Source: Mesorhizobium sp. AR10 (GTDB lineage: Bacteria; Pseudomonadota; Alphaproteobacteria; Rhizobiales; Rhizobiaceae). From it: a DNA stretch of 64,000 nt. Shown piece after piece: positions 45,865 through 54,892 of the stretch. The position numbers and the translations under genes were made by a program. The stretch is from positions 62,001-126,000 of the forward strand of contig NZ_CP080524.1 of assembly GCF_024746795.1 (NCBI RefSeq), read 5' to 3'. The notes under the pieces were generated by a model. That model saw only the letters and a program-made list of their open reading frames with translations. It did no database searches and was not told the origin of the DNA. Positions within the stretch are counted from its first letter, which is position 1. Each line of letters begins with the position of its first letter.

Positions 45865-46086
45865 TCAGTTGAACAGCGAGAGGCGTGCGGACCGGGGAGC
45901 GAATCGTATCGCGCCGGCCTGATGGTCGCTCTCCATGGTCGCGAAACGGATCGCGGAAAGCCTGTCGGCGAAAACGCCGCCTGTCTGCCCCTGTTCATCG
46001 CGGGCGATCCAATGGCCTTCGCCATCGAGCCCGATGACGAAGCGATGATGAGCGTTCGACGTTCGAGGAGGTACGGGGTTAGGCAT
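45865..46086 (-). CDS. Small hypothetical protein
   Basis: 73 residues from the ATG at 46086. 'HHRFVIGLDGEGHWIARDEQ' followed by 'GQTGGVFADRLSAIRFATME' looks like a small beta-beta-alpha domain. It has no signal peptide. It is one of a run of small minus-strand genes between 45865 and 47060. Function unknown. Confidence 0.5.
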   Translation of the reverse strand: MPNPVPPRTSNAHHRFVIGLDGEGHWIARDEQGQTGGVFADRLSAIRFATMESDHQAGAIRFAPRSARLSLFN

Positions 46087-46109
46087 GATTTTTCTCTTTT
46101 GGTATCGGA

Positions 46110-46295
46110 TCACGAAAGCGAGGCGGCGACTGCCGCGGCAGTCAGCAGGAAGCCGATTGTCAGCAGCACCTTGGTCAATCTGAACGGTGCGGTTGATGGT
46201 GCCCTGGTATCGTGAGCGGCTGCCTTGATGTCGGCTTTCACCGACGACACTGGCAGCGGGCGATGGGTGGGCACATAAAGGCGGTAACGATACAT
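46110..46295 (-). CDS. Small single-span membrane protein
   Basis: 61 residues from the ATG at 46295, with a GAAGGA ribosome site. An N-terminal basic-aromatic stretch ('MYRYRLYVPTHRPLPVSS') precedes one hydrophobic C-terminal helix ('VLLTIGFLLTAAAVAASL'). It is likely anchored in the inner membrane with the N-terminus in the cytoplasm. Unknown function; 23 bp upstream of the 73-residue gene. Confidence 0.5.
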   Translation of the reverse strand: MYRYRLYVPTHRPLPVSSVKADIKAAAHDTRAPSTAPFRLTKVLLTIGFLLTAAAVAASLS

Positions 46296-46481
46296 CGGAT
46301 TTTTCCTTCCCTTCTCGGTCGTCGTCACCAGGTGACGACTGCCTGCAGCGGGTAAATGGCCGGCTGCTTCGAGAAAAATAGAAGGCTCGGCATTTGTATT
46401 CGAGAGAGGGAAAAGGTCAAAGATATCAAAAAGTCATAGGTACAAGGGCGCTTGAACCCGACGGAGTGTTGCCTTCCGACG

Positions 46482-46652
46482 CTAGCCGAAAAGCGTTCTC
46501 ACCGCTGACAGCACGGCCACGAAAGCGAGAAAGGTGATCGTCAGCGGGATCAATCCCATGACAATTTTGGAGAAGGACAAAGTTTGGAGGCTTGGTACAG
46601 CGTCACCCTGCTCTGAGTGCTTAGATTGGAGTGGATGATTTTGCGGATCCAT
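46482..46652 (-). CDS. 56-residue single-span membrane protein
   Basis: A short frame with an AGGA ribosome site five bases before the ATG at 46652. A polar N-terminus ('MDPQNHPLQSKHSEQGDAVP') is followed by a long hydrophobic helix ('IVMGLIPLTITFLAFVAVLS') and 'AVRTLFG'. It resembles the small accessory membrane proteins next to respiratory complexes but matches no family I know. Like its neighbours it is on the minus strand. Confidence 0.5.
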   Translation of the reverse strand: MDPQNHPLQSKHSEQGDAVPSLQTLSFSKIVMGLIPLTITFLAFVAVLSAVRTLFG

Positions 46653-46793
46653 TGGTCCTGTTCCAACTTAGAGATGAGGCACGAGACACGCCGATTTGAG
46701 AAATGCAGGCGCCCATTTCAACGCCGGTCGACATAGTGCGTTAATGAGTCCGGGCGGCTCGTGCTTCGACTTTCCCGTCGCGATCGATAGCCA

Positions 46794-47060
46794 CTACAAA
46801 AACGCCTTCTGGATCACTTGTATCCCCAGCGCGGCCGCGACCAGCCACAAGGCCTCGTCCCAGTGGTTGAAGGATTTGGTGGGAAATCGCTGTCCCAGGA
46901 TCACCGCAACCACGGCCGCGAAAACGGCATAGAGACCAAGCCATGTCGACGTGCCGGCATATCCGGCTTTTCCAAGGGAAGCGATGAGCACGGATATGCA
47001 GAGCTTCAGGGTGAACCTACCGACAGTCTGCCGAGAAACCTGATCCAACCTAACAATCAT
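46794..47060 (-). CDS. Small membrane protein with three predicted spans
   Basis: 88 residues from the ATG at 47060. Hydrophobic segments are 'LKLCISVLIASLGKAGYAG', 'WLGLYAVFAAVVAVILG' and 'ALWLVAAALGIQVIQKAF'. A short polar loop 'QRFPTKSFNHWDE' separates the last two. The frame can be extended to 47162 without clear support. Function unknown; it belongs to the membrane-protein cluster downstream of the ExbB-like genes. Confidence 0.6.
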   Translation of the reverse strand: MIVRLDQVSRQTVGRFTLKLCISVLIASLGKAGYAGTSTWLGLYAVFAAVVAVILGQRFPTKSFNHWDEALWLVAAALGIQVIQKAFL

Positions 47061-47446
47061 TGCCGCTCGCAGCCAGGGGAGACGGAAGAGGAACGGGCTG
47101 TCAGCCGCGAAGAAATCACTAGCGCAGCGGAATGCTCCGATGGTTTCCCGACTTGGTTCCAAGCCGGCGCTGGTGAAACCCGTTCCCTTCCCGGCGCGCT
47201 GTCCTGCTGAAATGAAATTCGCGCCAGAGAAGCAAACTTACAGCCGGGCTGCATATGAATTCGAGACGGCCCGAAGCGTAGTTTCATAAGGAAACATATA
47301 TTTCGGGATCCTCAGGTGGGCCGAGAAGCCGCGCTTCGATCATGCTGACCAGTTCGTCTGCCGCCCACAGTCAGCACAGCGTTTCGTCCTGCAGCGATGG
47401 CGTTCACAACATGAGAGAGGGGCGAGCTTTGCGTGGGCATGCTCAG
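47061..47446. other. Intergenic region
   Basis: About 385 bp between two minus-strand membrane-protein genes. Open frames here lack domains and ribosome sites. A 14-bp stretch at ~47252 is an inverted copy of one near 43982, probably by chance. The AT-rich segment near 47290 ('aaacatatattt') could hold a promoter for the downstream small genes. Confidence 0.35.
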
Positions 47447-47962
47447 TTACAGAGTCCCATCAGCCGTGGGGCCAGGCTGCGTATAGACGAGGGGGCTTAC
47501 GCCGCTCTGATAGTCCTTTGCCGGCAGGGCCGGTTGCGGCCGTGCGTAGAACATCGGCTCACGGGTATCGAGACTTGCGTCCGCGCTCTGCATCTTCATC
47601 TCAACCCCAGTACCGTCGGCCTCCGCCTTGCCCATCGCGTCTTGCAGTTGTTGCGCGGCTTGCTGGCTCCATGGCAGCACATAGAAGCGCGGCTCACTCG
47701 AGCCCGTTGTGGTTAGCCATACGTAGATGGCTTCGTTCTCAACCGGGACGGCGCCCACCACCTGGGCTTTTGTCGGGTCGCGCCACTCAAGCGTCAGCGG
47801 CTTGGGACGGCCAAGAAGCTCGCTGGCACCGACATAGACGACGGTGATCAGCGCCAGGAAGATGCCTACCGAGAGGATGCGGCGGGCAATGCCTGCATGC
47901 GGCAGGATGACGAAGATGAACGCGCCCAGCAGCAGGGCGAATATGGCGGGAGCGATCATCAT
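47447..47962 (-). CDS. Two-span membrane protein, third component of the ExbB/ExbD-like unit
   Basis: 171 residues. Two N-terminal helices ('APAIFALLLGAFIFVILPHA' and 'ILSVGIFLALITVVYVGASE') are followed by a ~110-residue soluble domain with 'VENEAIYVWLTTTGSSEPRF' and a Gln-rich helix. The start overlaps the ExbD-like stop by 4 bp, so it is made together with it. The short loop between helices puts both termini on one side. No known family recognised; the coupling is the main functional clue. Confidence 0.75.
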   Translation of the reverse strand: MMIAPAIFALLLGAFIFVILPHAGIARRILSVGIFLALITVVYVGASELLGRPKPLTLEWRDPTKAQVVGAVPVENEAIYVWLTTTGSSEPRFYVLPWSQQAAQQLQDAMGKAEADGTGVEMKMQSADASLDTREPMFYARPQPALPAKDYQSGVSPLVYTQPGPTADGTL

Positions 47963-48549
47963 TGGGTGGCCGCCACACGTAGGGGTTTGAAGATGCTGTT
48001 GATGCTGCCTGGCACCAGTTGGCCAGTTGAATCGAGTCGGAATCTCACGGCGGTAAGCTCCTGGTTGGGCTTGCGCAGTTCGACCTTCGTTGTGGCCAGC
48101 GGCGCTGACGACTTGGTGGAATCGCGCTTCACATTGACAGTTATCTTCACCGGGACGGGATACTTGACGTTGACGCCGCGATACATGTGAACATTGACGA
48201 CGTACTCGCCAGCGGGAGCTCCCCGCGAATAGCCGACTTCATGGTTGGAGTCGGTCATGTCCTGCGCCATCCCCAGGTCGTCGCGCAGCAGATCGAATAC
48301 CCTGCCGCTCTTGTTGGAGTAGCCGACCGGCACATCGCCGGGCGCCTGGACCCACAGATCGACATCGGCGTCGAGCTTGTCGGGCCACTGCGTCTCAACG
48401 GTCACGTTTCCGGGCGATGTGACGCCCTCGGTTTCGCTCGCCTTGGCAGGCGGGTTCATCACCGTCATCATGAGGACCGTCATGAGGACGAAGCCGCCGA
48501 GCATCAGGAGAGCGGTGTCGAGCCAGACAGTGAGAGTTTCCTCATCCAT
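47959..48549 (-). CDS. ExbD/TolR-like single-span protein with a beta-rich extracytoplasmic domain
   Basis: 196 residues. The N-terminus has one membrane helix with an Asp at its cytoplasmic edge ('LTVWLDTALLMLGGFVLMTV'), matching the proton-carrying Asp of ExbD/TolR/MotB. The outer domain is not the usual ExbD fold. It has 'DADVDLWVQAPGDVPVGYSN' and 'APAGEYVVNVHMYRGVNVKY', reminiscent of DUF2135/YfaP-like beta-sandwich domains. It overlaps the ExbB-like gene by 8 bp and the next gene by 4 bp. Probably the stator peptidoglycan- or partner-contacting subunit. Confidence 0.75.
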   Translation of the reverse strand: MDEETLTVWLDTALLMLGGFVLMTVLMMTVMNPPAKASETEGVTSPGNVTVETQWPDKLDADVDLWVQAPGDVPVGYSNKSGRVFDLLRDDLGMAQDMTDSNHEVGYSRGAPAGEYVVNVHMYRGVNVKYPVPVKITVNVKRDSTKSSAPLATTKVELRKPNQELTAVRFRLDSTGQLVPGSINSIFKPLRVAATQ

Positions 48550-49117
48550 CGAAGTTCCCCAGCAGGCGAAGATTGATCTTCAGCCACAGGTTCGTGGCTA
48601 TCCCCAGCAGCGTCGCATAGAGCGCGACATACATGCCGTCGATCACCGACGCTATCATCGGCCGGATCGCATTGGGGTCGGCCGAGCCGCCAGCGCGCGC
48701 CGCGGAGAAGGCGACGATGAGCCCAACCACGGTTCCGAGCAGCCCGATCCGCACCACATGGGTCGCCAGCCAGTCGACATCGCGCCAGCGTCGAAGGAAG
48801 ACACACAGAAGGCCCAAGGCACCGATAGCAGCGATGAACCAGCACAGAAACGCGTTGTCGCCGGCGAACGGTTTGCTGGCAATGCCGGCGACCCACAGGC
48901 CGACGATTCCGGCGACGCCGATCGCCTGAAGAACGATGAACCGCGACAGAAACGCGAGCGGAGCCCCGTGGTCGGAGTGCGTGTCCGACAGCCTACGGGC
49001 AACTGTGTGCGATCCCAGGTCAACTGCCTGCTCTGGCCAAAGCTTTTGACCTATTGGGACGATGCCGGGCCGCGACTTGTGCTGCAGTACGCTTTCGCGG
49101 GAATAGATATCAACCAT
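48542..49117 (-). CDS. MotA/TolQ/ExbB-type proton channel protein
   Basis: 191 residues from the ATG at 49117, with an AAGGAA site; longer frames are not needed. Hydrophobic helices are 'FIVLQAIGVAGIVGLWVAGI', 'FLCWFIAAIGALGLLCVFL', the signature 'IGLLGTVVGLIVAFSAA', and 'DGMYVALYATLLGIATNLWL'. The third matches the conserved LGTVxG helix of the ExbB/TolQ/MotA family that forms the pentameric proton channel. It is followed, with overlap, by the ExbD-like gene, the classic pairing. The large cytoplasmic loop of MotA is absent. No TonB, Tol-Pal or flagellar gene is nearby. Confidence 0.85.
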   Translation of the reverse strand: MVDIYSRESVLQHKSRPGIVPIGQKLWPEQAVDLGSHTVARRLSDTHSDHGAPLAFLSRFIVLQAIGVAGIVGLWVAGIASKPFAGDNAFLCWFIAAIGALGLLCVFLRRWRDVDWLATHVVRIGLLGTVVGLIVAFSAARAGGSADPNAIRPMIASVIDGMYVALYATLLGIATNLWLKINLRLLGNFDG

Positions 49118-49157
49118 CTTCGCGTTCCTTCTTTTGCGATCCACGCGGTGCAGGCGA

Positions 49158-49535
49158 TCAGGCGCCGCGCTCGCCTTTGGCACCGACACGCTTCAATTCT
49201 TCCCAGCCTTCGCCAACTGCGACGAGACAGCTTGGGCCGTTCGGCTGGCTGATAAGAATCGTCCAGGTCTCGCCATCGTCGCTGGTCAGCACTTCAATCA
49301 CCGAGCCGTTCTTGGCCAGGCCGAGAGCAACGGGCGCTTCGTTGAATCGGGTGGAAAGTTGCTTGAGGATTTCCGGCCGCGAGCCGCACGAGGGCAACCC
49401 GCTCGCCGTGGCTGCTGGCGATGCGGCCGCCACCGGCATCGCGGAGATGGCGACCAGCGAGACTGCCGCGCCCAGCGCTTTGATACGCGTCAGCGCAAAA
49501 CGTGTTTTGATCTGTAAGGGAACTTGGTTGGTCAT
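49158..49535 (-). CDS. Small exported protein heading the ExbB/ExbD-like operon
   Basis: 125 residues from the ATG at 49535, with a GGAGATC ribosome site. The signal peptide is clear ('LGAAVSLVAISAMPVAAASP'). The mature ~85 residues contain two Cys ('LPSCGSRPEILKQLSTRF' and 'NGPSCLVAVGEG') that could form a disulfide, and end in a basic tail. It lies 40 bp upstream of the ExbB-like gene and is probably cotranscribed. No family recognised; a periplasmic partner of the channel complex is a reasonable guess. Confidence 0.7.
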   Translation of the reverse strand: MTNQVPLQIKTRFALTRIKALGAAVSLVAISAMPVAAASPAATASGLPSCGSRPEILKQLSTRFNEAPVALGLAKNGSVIEVLTSDDGETWTILISQPNGPSCLVAVGEGWEELKRVGAKGERGA

Positions 49536-49616
49536 CGGGATCTCCGAATTCGGGCGAAGGCTGACCACTCAGCCGTCGCTGCGGTTGAATTCAGTGCAAT
49601 ACGCCGACCTTTTCCT

Positions 49617-49780
49617 GAGTTTAGCCAAACTGACCAGCAATGGTCCTGACACCATCTTGCTGCTCCGAGTTCATACGAATAGAAACTAAAATAGTATGGT
49701 CGTCAGGGTCGGCGTCCATTCCTCAAAGTTACATGCTCCAGGGGAATTATGCTTGTACGGTGCTGCTAAGCCGGGGCCGA
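49617..49780 (-). pseudogene. Degenerate copy of the ctaB promoter and first codons
   Basis: This stretch aligns with 55898-56062 (the ctaB start region) over about 165 bp. Shared blocks include 'catgctgctccgagttcatacg'-like sequence, 'cttcctcaaa-ttgcat-t-caggggaattatgcttgtacggtgctgct' in diverged form and 'gccgatc-tgc-caaa'. The part corresponding to the first ctaB codons has lost its frame. It looks like the scar of a duplicated cyo operon 5' end and may still supply a promoter for the gene at 49535. Confidence 0.55.
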
Positions 49781-50120
49781 TCATGCTCAAACCCCCTGCT
49801 GCGGGGCAAAGTAACCGATAGGAATGCCGATGGTCGGCGGGAAGGTTGCTGCGACTTTTTCGTGCGCGGCACCGCGGTTCGTCGCGGAACCTGCGACACT
49901 CTCGACGGACGCCACGTAGATGGCGTGATGTTGGTGGTCGGGACTGCCACGCCGCACATGCCCGCCAGTGTGACCGACGGTGCATCGGTGTGGAAGGTGT
50001 TGCCAAGCGGAAGACAGAGAAAGAAGAAGCCGAACAGGAGAGCGAATTGGAGTATCAGGAGCGCACGATCGGCCGCCCCCTCTCCGTATCGGTCGAGCTC
50101 GTTGGCAAATCCCTTGATTG
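49781..50120. other. Intergenic region with a possible small membrane ORF
   Basis: On the minus strand one frame reads 'IKGFANELDRYGEGAADRAL' then 'LILQFALLFGFFFLCLPLG', a membrane-helix-like segment, and continues to ~49747. It has no ATG before the helix, only a later one at 49959, so it may be a remnant. Nothing else is supported here. Confidence 0.25.
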
Positions 50121-50447
50121 TCAGTTTTGACGCTGTCGGTTCTGCAGGGGTCTTTGATGGCGCACTCCGCAGAAGCCACGCAGCAGGCGCATCACGTCAT
50201 GATTATGTTCCGCCGGCGCCGGACGGTTGCCGATGATCCAGCCGAATAGATCGGCGTCGGGGCAATCGAGCAGTGCTTCGAGTCTATCAAGTTGAGCATC
50301 GTTCAATTTATCAATGGACTGTTCCGCGAACGAACCGAGGATGAGACCGCTTTCTTGAGTTCCCCGGTGCCAGCAGCGGAGCAACACTCGCCTGTTTCGG
50401 ACGTTCAGATCCTCACGCTGTGATGCATAGGAGAGGCGTCTGTTCAT
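50121..50447 (-). CDS. sdhE: SdhE-like flavinylation factor
   Basis: 108 residues. The family core is visible: 'RRVLLRCWHRGTQESGLILG', with the RGxxE motif that contacts the flavoprotein, then 'LNDAQLDRLEALLDCPDADL' and 'FGWIIG'. SdhE attaches FAD covalently to the succinate dehydrogenase flavoprotein in the cytoplasm. The second Arg of the usual RRG is His here. No sdh genes are in the window, so it is displaced from its usual context. The last ~25 residues are unusual. A tail fragment of a similar gene lies at 3070-3120. Confidence 0.75.
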   Translation of the reverse strand: MNRRLSYASQREDLNVRNRRVLLRCWHRGTQESGLILGSFAEQSIDKLNDAQLDRLEALLDCPDADLFGWIIGNRPAPAEHNHDVMRLLRGFCGVRHQRPLQNRQRQN

Positions 50448-50537
50448 ATCTGAACGACCTATACTGAATTGAACGTCTTACAGCTCTGCCTCGAGATGGC
50501 GGGCTAGCACCCGCCATCCCTTCGCGGCCCGATCGGA

Positions 50538-50816
50538 TTATTGCATCTTGTGCAGGGTGTTGACGACGTCGCAGAACTCGTTGAGACGTGCGGTGGTAGA
50601 GGGGTCGTTGCAAAGCCTGACCACTTCCTCCCGCTTTTCCTTGGGCATCGACTTGAAGGCCGCCTTCAGCTCGGGCATCGGTCTCAGGCTCTTCAAGCTC
50701 GAATCCGTGTAGAACGGCCCTATGGTGGCAGGCTCATCGAGTGCGCCGGCGAGCGCGGCGCTGCCAACAGCGGAAAAAGCGAATGCAGCGGCAAGGCTGA
50801 TAGCTTTGAAGTTCAT
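50538..50816 (-). CDS. Small exported helical protein
   Basis: 92 residues from the ATG at 50816, with an AAGGA site. The signal peptide ends near 'VGSAALAGAL'. The mature part is helical and charged ('LKSLRPMPELKAAFKSMPKE' and 'KREEVVRLCNDPSTTARLNE') with two Cys near the C-terminus. It is located between sdhE and the cyo operon on the same strand. Not recognised. Confidence 0.65.
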   Translation of the reverse strand: MNFKAISLAAAFAFSAVGSAALAGALDEPATIGPFYTDSSLKSLRPMPELKAAFKSMPKEKREEVVRLCNDPSTTARLNEFCDVVNTLHKMQ

Positions 50817-51018
50817 GGTCTGGTTCCTTCTCTCTTGGGTTAAGCGGTCGTCCCATCGACGGCCGCGCTGGTAGTCGGATGATCGCTCGCTGGCCGGATC
50901 GGCACCGCTTGATTTGACGGCGAAGGCCAGCGGCGGAAGAGCATCCTGCGGCACCGATCAATTCGGTGCGGCGCCATAAGCAGCGGGTTAGCCAAGGCTG
51001 CTCGCCGCAAAAAAGGGG

Positions 51019-51411
51019 TCAGTACTTCATTTGCATATCCATCAGGTCGCCGGGCGGCATCATGCTGCTGTTCAGGTTGGTCATGATCACCAGGGAACCG
51101 GCCACCACCAGCAGGACGATGAGCACGCCGAACGCGAGCGCGAGCACGTTGTTGGTGTTGTCGGTGCCGGTCGTGATGTGCAGGAAGAACACCAGGTGGA
51201 TTCCCATCTGAGCGATGGCGAGCACCGCAAGGCCAAGCGGCACGCCCGGTCCCCAGAGCAGCGTGGTGTTGGCGACCCAGAACGAGATTGCGGTGAGGAT
51301 CAGGGCGAACACCAGGCCAATGCTGTAGACTAGGATCCCGGAGGATGTCGCTTCCTGCTCGGTCGCAATCGACTGGTCGCCGGGGGCGCGATCGAAACGT
51401 GCTGTTGTCAT
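51019..51411 (-). CDS. cyoD: Cytochrome bo3 ubiquinol oxidase subunit IV
   Basis: 130 residues from the ATG at 51411, overlapping the cyoC stop by 4 bp. Three hydrophobic helices, with 'AQMGIHLVFFLHI' and 'SFWVANTTLLW' typical of CyoD. It assists assembly of the oxidase in the inner membrane. It is the last gene of the operon. Confidence 0.93.
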   Translation of the reverse strand: MTTARFDRAPGDQSIATEQEATSSGILVYSIGLVFALILTAISFWVANTTLLWGPGVPLGLAVLAIAQMGIHLVFFLHITTGTDNTNNVLALAFGVLIVLLVVAGSLVIMTNLNSSMMPPGDLMDMQMKY

Positions 51412-52034
51412 TGGGTCACTCCCATCAGATAGACGACCGTGAACAGCCCGACCCAGACGATGTCGAGCGCGTGCCAGAACAGCGAAAAGCACTGCAGCCG
51501 ACGCTGGACGGCAGGCCGAAACCCCTTCGATGCGACCTGCCCCATCATCACCACCAGCCAGATCAGGCCGGCGGTGACGTGCAATCCGTGGCAGCCGACA
51601 AGGGCGAAGAAAGCCGAGAGGAAGGCGCTGCGTTGCGGGCCCGCGCCTTGCGCGACCATGTCGGCGAACTCGCGTATCTCGAGGGTGAGGAACGCGACGC
51701 CGAGCACGAATGTAAGCAAGGCACCCAGGTACGTTGCGAAACGGCGCCGCGAATTGACCGCCAGGCTCATCAGCCCGCATGTGTAGCTCGAGGCGAGAAG
51801 GCACGCGGTTTCGATGGCGACCCTGGACTGATTGAACAGCTGGGCACCGGTCGGACCACCCGCATTGGCATGCTGGAGCACCGCGTAGGCTGCAAACAGT
51901 GCCGAGAACATCACGATGTCGCTCAGCAGGAAGATCCAGAAGCCGTAGGCAACGACAATCCGCTTCGGCGCCGGACCGGCTTCGCTCGCGCTGGACAGCG
52001 CACCGCCAGACTCAACGGCAACAGTGAAGTTCAT
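51408..52034 (-). CDS. cyoC: Cytochrome bo3 ubiquinol oxidase subunit III
   Basis: 208 residues, five hydrophobic helices, no metal-binding motif, as in CyoC. Segments '[20 protein letters not shown]' and '[20 protein letters not shown]' match the subunit III family. The start overlaps the cyoB stop by 4 bp. Structural subunit of the quinol oxidase. Confidence 0.95.
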   Translation of the reverse strand: MNFTVAVESGGALSSASEAGPAPKRIVVAYGFWIFLLSDIVMFSALFAAYAVLQHANAGGPTGAQLFNQSRVAIETACLLASSYTCGLMSLAVNSRRRFATYLGALLTFVLGVAFLTLEIREFADMVAQGAGPQRSAFLSAFFALVGCHGLHVTAGLIWLVVMMGQVASKGFRPAVQRRLQCFSLFWHALDIVWVGLFTVVYLMGVTQ

Positions 52035-54016
52035 ATCGCGACCCCCGCCTGATGAAGCCGATCGAACTGCGCAACTTGCTCCGCCGGCACCTCGGTCTCG
52101 TCCTCATCGCGAAATGCGAAGATGAGGATCGTCAAAAACGTGCCGATCAGGCCGAGCGCGGCCATCCACCAGATGTGCCAGATCAAGGCGAAACCGATGA
52201 TGACGGCAAAGAAGGCGTTGACGAACCCGACCGGACTGTTCCTCGGCACTTCGATCGGCTCGTACTGACGCGCCGGATCCGGCTGGGCGTGTTGTGCGCT
52301 GGCACGTTGCTTGGCGACCCAGAAGCTGTCGCGCTCGGCCACATGCGGCAGGACCGAAAAGTTCCATGCCGGCGGCGGCGACGCGGTGGACCATTCCAGC
52401 GTGCGGCCGTCCCACGGGTCGCCAGCTACGCGAAGCAGGTCGCGATTGCGGATCGAGACAACCAGCTGAACGATCTGGCAAACGATGCCGCCCAGAATGA
52501 TGACGGTGCCGATCGCCGCCACGATCAGCCATGGCTGCCAGGCGACATTGTCGTAGTGCTGCATGCGCCGGGTCATGCCCATCAGGCCGAGCACGTAGAG
52601 CGGCATGAAAGCGACGTAGAAGCCGATCAGCCAGCACCAGAACGATGCCCTGCCCCAGCGCTCGTCGAGCTTGAAGCCGAATGCCTTGGGGAACCAGTAA
52701 TTGTAACCCGCCATCACGCCGAAGACGACGCCGCCGATGATGACGTTATGGAAGTGGGCGACCAGAAACAGGCTGTTGTGCAGCTGAAAATCGGCCGGAG
52801 GCACCGCCATCAGAACACCAGTCATGCCGCCGATGACGAAGGTCACCATGAATCCGATCGACCACAGGATCGGCACCTCGAAGCGCACGCGCCCGCCATA
52901 CATGGTGAACAGCCAGTTGAAGACTTTCACACCTGTCGGCACCGCTATGATCATAGTCATGATGCCGAAGAAGCCGTTGACGTCGGCACTGGCGCCCATG
53001 GTGAAGAAGTGATGCAGCCAGACGAGGAACGAGAGGACGCAAATCGCCATCGTCGCGGCAACCATGGAGCGGTAGCCGAACAGTGGCTTGCCCGAGAAGG
53101 TCGCGACAACCTCGGAAAAGATACCGAACGGCGGAAGGATCAGGATGTAGACTTCCGGATGACCCCAGACCCAGAACAGGTTGACGTACATCATCGCGTT
53201 GCCCTGTCCGTCGACCGTGAAGAAATGGAAGCCGAGATAGCGGTCGAGCAGCAGCATCCCCAACGTGGCGGTCAGGACAGGAAAAGCAGCGACAATGAGC
53301 AGGTTGGCCGCAAGCGAGGTCCAGCAGAAGACCGGCATGCGCATGTAGCCCATTCCCGGCGCCCGCATTTTCAGGATTGTGGTGACGAAATTGATCCCGG
53401 TCAGTAGCGTGCCGACGCCGGATATCTGCAGCGACCACAGATAGTAGTCGACGCCAACACCAGGGGAGAATTGTAGCTCGCTGAGGGGGGGATAGGCGAT
53501 CCATCCCGTCTTGGCGAACTCGCCGACGACGAGTGAGATGTTGATGAGCAGCACGCCCGAGGCCGTCAGCCAGAAGCTGACCGAATTCAGCGTCGGAAAG
53601 GCGACATCGCGCACGCCAAGCTGCAGTGGCAAGACGAAGTTCATCAGGCCGATGACGAACGGCATCGCCACGAAGAAGATCATGATGGTGCCGTGCGCCG
53701 AGAAGACCTGATCGAAATGCTCCGGCGGAAGGTACCCCTGAGCACCGCCGGCGGCGACGGCCTGCTGCGCCCGCATCATGATCGCATCGGAAAATCCGCG
53801 CAGCAGCATGATCAGCGCCAGCAGGAAGTACATGACGCCAATCCGCTTGTGGTCGACGGATGTGATCCATTCGCGCCACAGATACGGCACATAGCCTTTC
53901 AGCGTGACCCACGACAGGATGCCGACGATGGCGAGCACCATGAAGGCCCCTGCTCCCATGATGATCGGCTGGTCGAAGGGGATGGCGCTCCAGTCGAGTT
54001 TGCCGAGCGGGTTCAT
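52031..54016 (-). CDS. cyoB: Cytochrome bo3 ubiquinol oxidase subunit I
   Basis: 661 residues. The heme-copper ligands are all present: '[15 protein letters not shown]', '[20 protein letters not shown]' with the cross-linked His-Tyr pair, '[10 protein letters not shown]' with the two CuB His, and '[11 protein letters not shown]'. It oxidises ubiquinol, reduces oxygen to water and pumps protons. Overlaps with cyoA and cyoC by 4 bp each show tight coupling. About 15 helices expected from length. Confidence 0.96.
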   Translation of the reverse strand: MNPLGKLDWSAIPFDQPIIMGAGAFMVLAIVGILSWVTLKGYVPYLWREWITSVDHKRIGVMYFLLALIMLLRGFSDAIMMRAQQAVAAGGAQGYLPPEHFDQVFSAHGTIMIFFVAMPFVIGLMNFVLPLQLGVRDVAFPTLNSVSFWLTASGVLLINISLVVGEFAKTGWIAYPPLSELQFSPGVGVDYYLWSLQISGVGTLLTGINFVTTILKMRAPGMGYMRMPVFCWTSLAANLLIVAAFPVLTATLGMLLLDRYLGFHFFTVDGQGNAMMYVNLFWVWGHPEVYILILPPFGIFSEVVATFSGKPLFGYRSMVAATMAICVLSFLVWLHHFFTMGASADVNGFFGIMTMIIAVPTGVKVFNWLFTMYGGRVRFEVPILWSIGFMVTFVIGGMTGVLMAVPPADFQLHNSLFLVAHFHNVIIGGVVFGVMAGYNYWFPKAFGFKLDERWGRASFWCWLIGFYVAFMPLYVLGLMGMTRRMQHYDNVAWQPWLIVAAIGTVIILGGIVCQIVQLVVSIRNRDLLRVAGDPWDGRTLEWSTASPPPAWNFSVLPHVAERDSFWVAKQRASAQHAQPDPARQYEPIEVPRNSPVGFVNAFFAVIIGFALIWHIWWMAALGLIGTFLTILIFAFRDEDETEVPAEQVAQFDRLHQAGVAI

Positions 54017-54891
54017 TTGTCTGTCCTCTGTGACGCCGGGTCTGCGAGCCGCGTGGGATCGTTCGGCTGTGCCGCGAAGCTCAGCACGTGGTTGAACAGG
54101 TCGGGAGTGACGTCTCCATAGGAGAACGGCGCTATCGACTCGCTAGGCCTGGCGAGGTCGGCATAGGCTTGCGCGTCGAGCACAGGGCCGGCGTCGTGCG
54201 TCGTATTCACCCACTGCGAGAAGGCCTCCGCCGGCACCGCATCGACGGCAAACCGCATGTCGGCGAATCCCTGGCCGCTATACTGCGCCGACAGCCCCCG
54301 GTAGGTTCCTGGATGATCGGCCTGCAAATGAAGCCGCGTCACCATGCCGGCCATGGTGTAGATCTGGCTGCCTAGCTGCGGCACAAAGAAACTGTTCATC
54401 ACGCCTGAGGAGGTCAGTTCGAAGCTGATCGGGGTGCCAGCCGGGATGGTCAATTGATTGACGGTTGCGATGCCCTGGTCGGGGTAGATGAACAGCCATT
54501 TCCAGTCGAGCGAGACTACCTGAACCCTGACAGGGTTGACTGCGGAGGCGATCGGCTTGCGCGGATCGAGGTCATGCGCACCAACCCAGGCGACGCCGCC
54601 GACCAATAGCACCGTCATGGCAGGGATCGACCAGACGAGCAGCTCGAGACGGCCCGAATACTCGAAATCGGGCATGTAGCGAGCGCGCCAGTTCGATGAG
54701 CGAAACCAGAAGGCTACGCCAAGCGTGGCGAGAATCGTTGGGATCACGATCGCCAGCATGATTCCGAGCGAGTTGAACAGAACCAGTTGCTCGGCAGAGG
54801 CGATAGGCCCCTGTGGATTGAGAACACCTTCGGAACAGCCCGCGAGTGTCAGGACGCCGATCAAGCTGGCAGCGAGCAACCTGAGCCGCAT
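54013..54891 (-). CDS. cyoA: Cytochrome bo3 ubiquinol oxidase subunit II
   Basis: 292 residues from the ATG at 54891; its GAGG ribosome site lies in the last ctaB codons. A lipobox 'LTLAGCSEG' marks a lipoprotein. Two membrane helices precede the cupredoxin-like domain with '[20 protein letters not shown]', which lacks CuA ligands, so this is a quinol rather than cytochrome c oxidase. Longer N-terminal extensions of the frame overlap ctaB and are unlikely. Confidence 0.95.
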   Translation of the reverse strand: MRLRLLAASLIGVLTLAGCSEGVLNPQGPIASAEQLVLFNSLGIMLAIVIPTILATLGVAFWFRSSNWRARYMPDFEYSGRLELLVWSIPAMTVLLVGGVAWVGAHDLDPRKPIASAVNPVRVQVVSLDWKWLFIYPDQGIATVNQLTIPAGTPISFELTSSGVMNSFFVPQLGSQIYTMAGMVTRLHLQADHPGTYRGLSAQYSGQGFADMRFAVDAVPAEAFSQWVNTTHDAGPVLDAQAYADLARPSESIAPFSYGDVTPDLFNHVLSFAAQPNDPTRLADPASQRTDK

Positions 54892-54892
54892 A

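Noticed and set aside
43982..47265. Inverted 14-bp repeat 'ctcgaattcatatg' at ~43982 and ~47252
   Set aside because: Only about 14 bp match and the flanks do not align, so chance is a sufficient explanation.
48542..49117. Zorya-type defence system (ZorA/ZorB) for the ExbB/ExbD-like pair
   Set aside because: The channel protein lacks the long cytoplasmic tail of ZorA, the partner lacks an OmpA-like domain, and no helicase or nuclease genes are nearby.
52052..53407. 451-residue plus-strand open frame opposite cyoB
   Set aside because: It is an antisense shadow of cyoB, rich in Asp, His and Arg, without a ribosome site or known domain.
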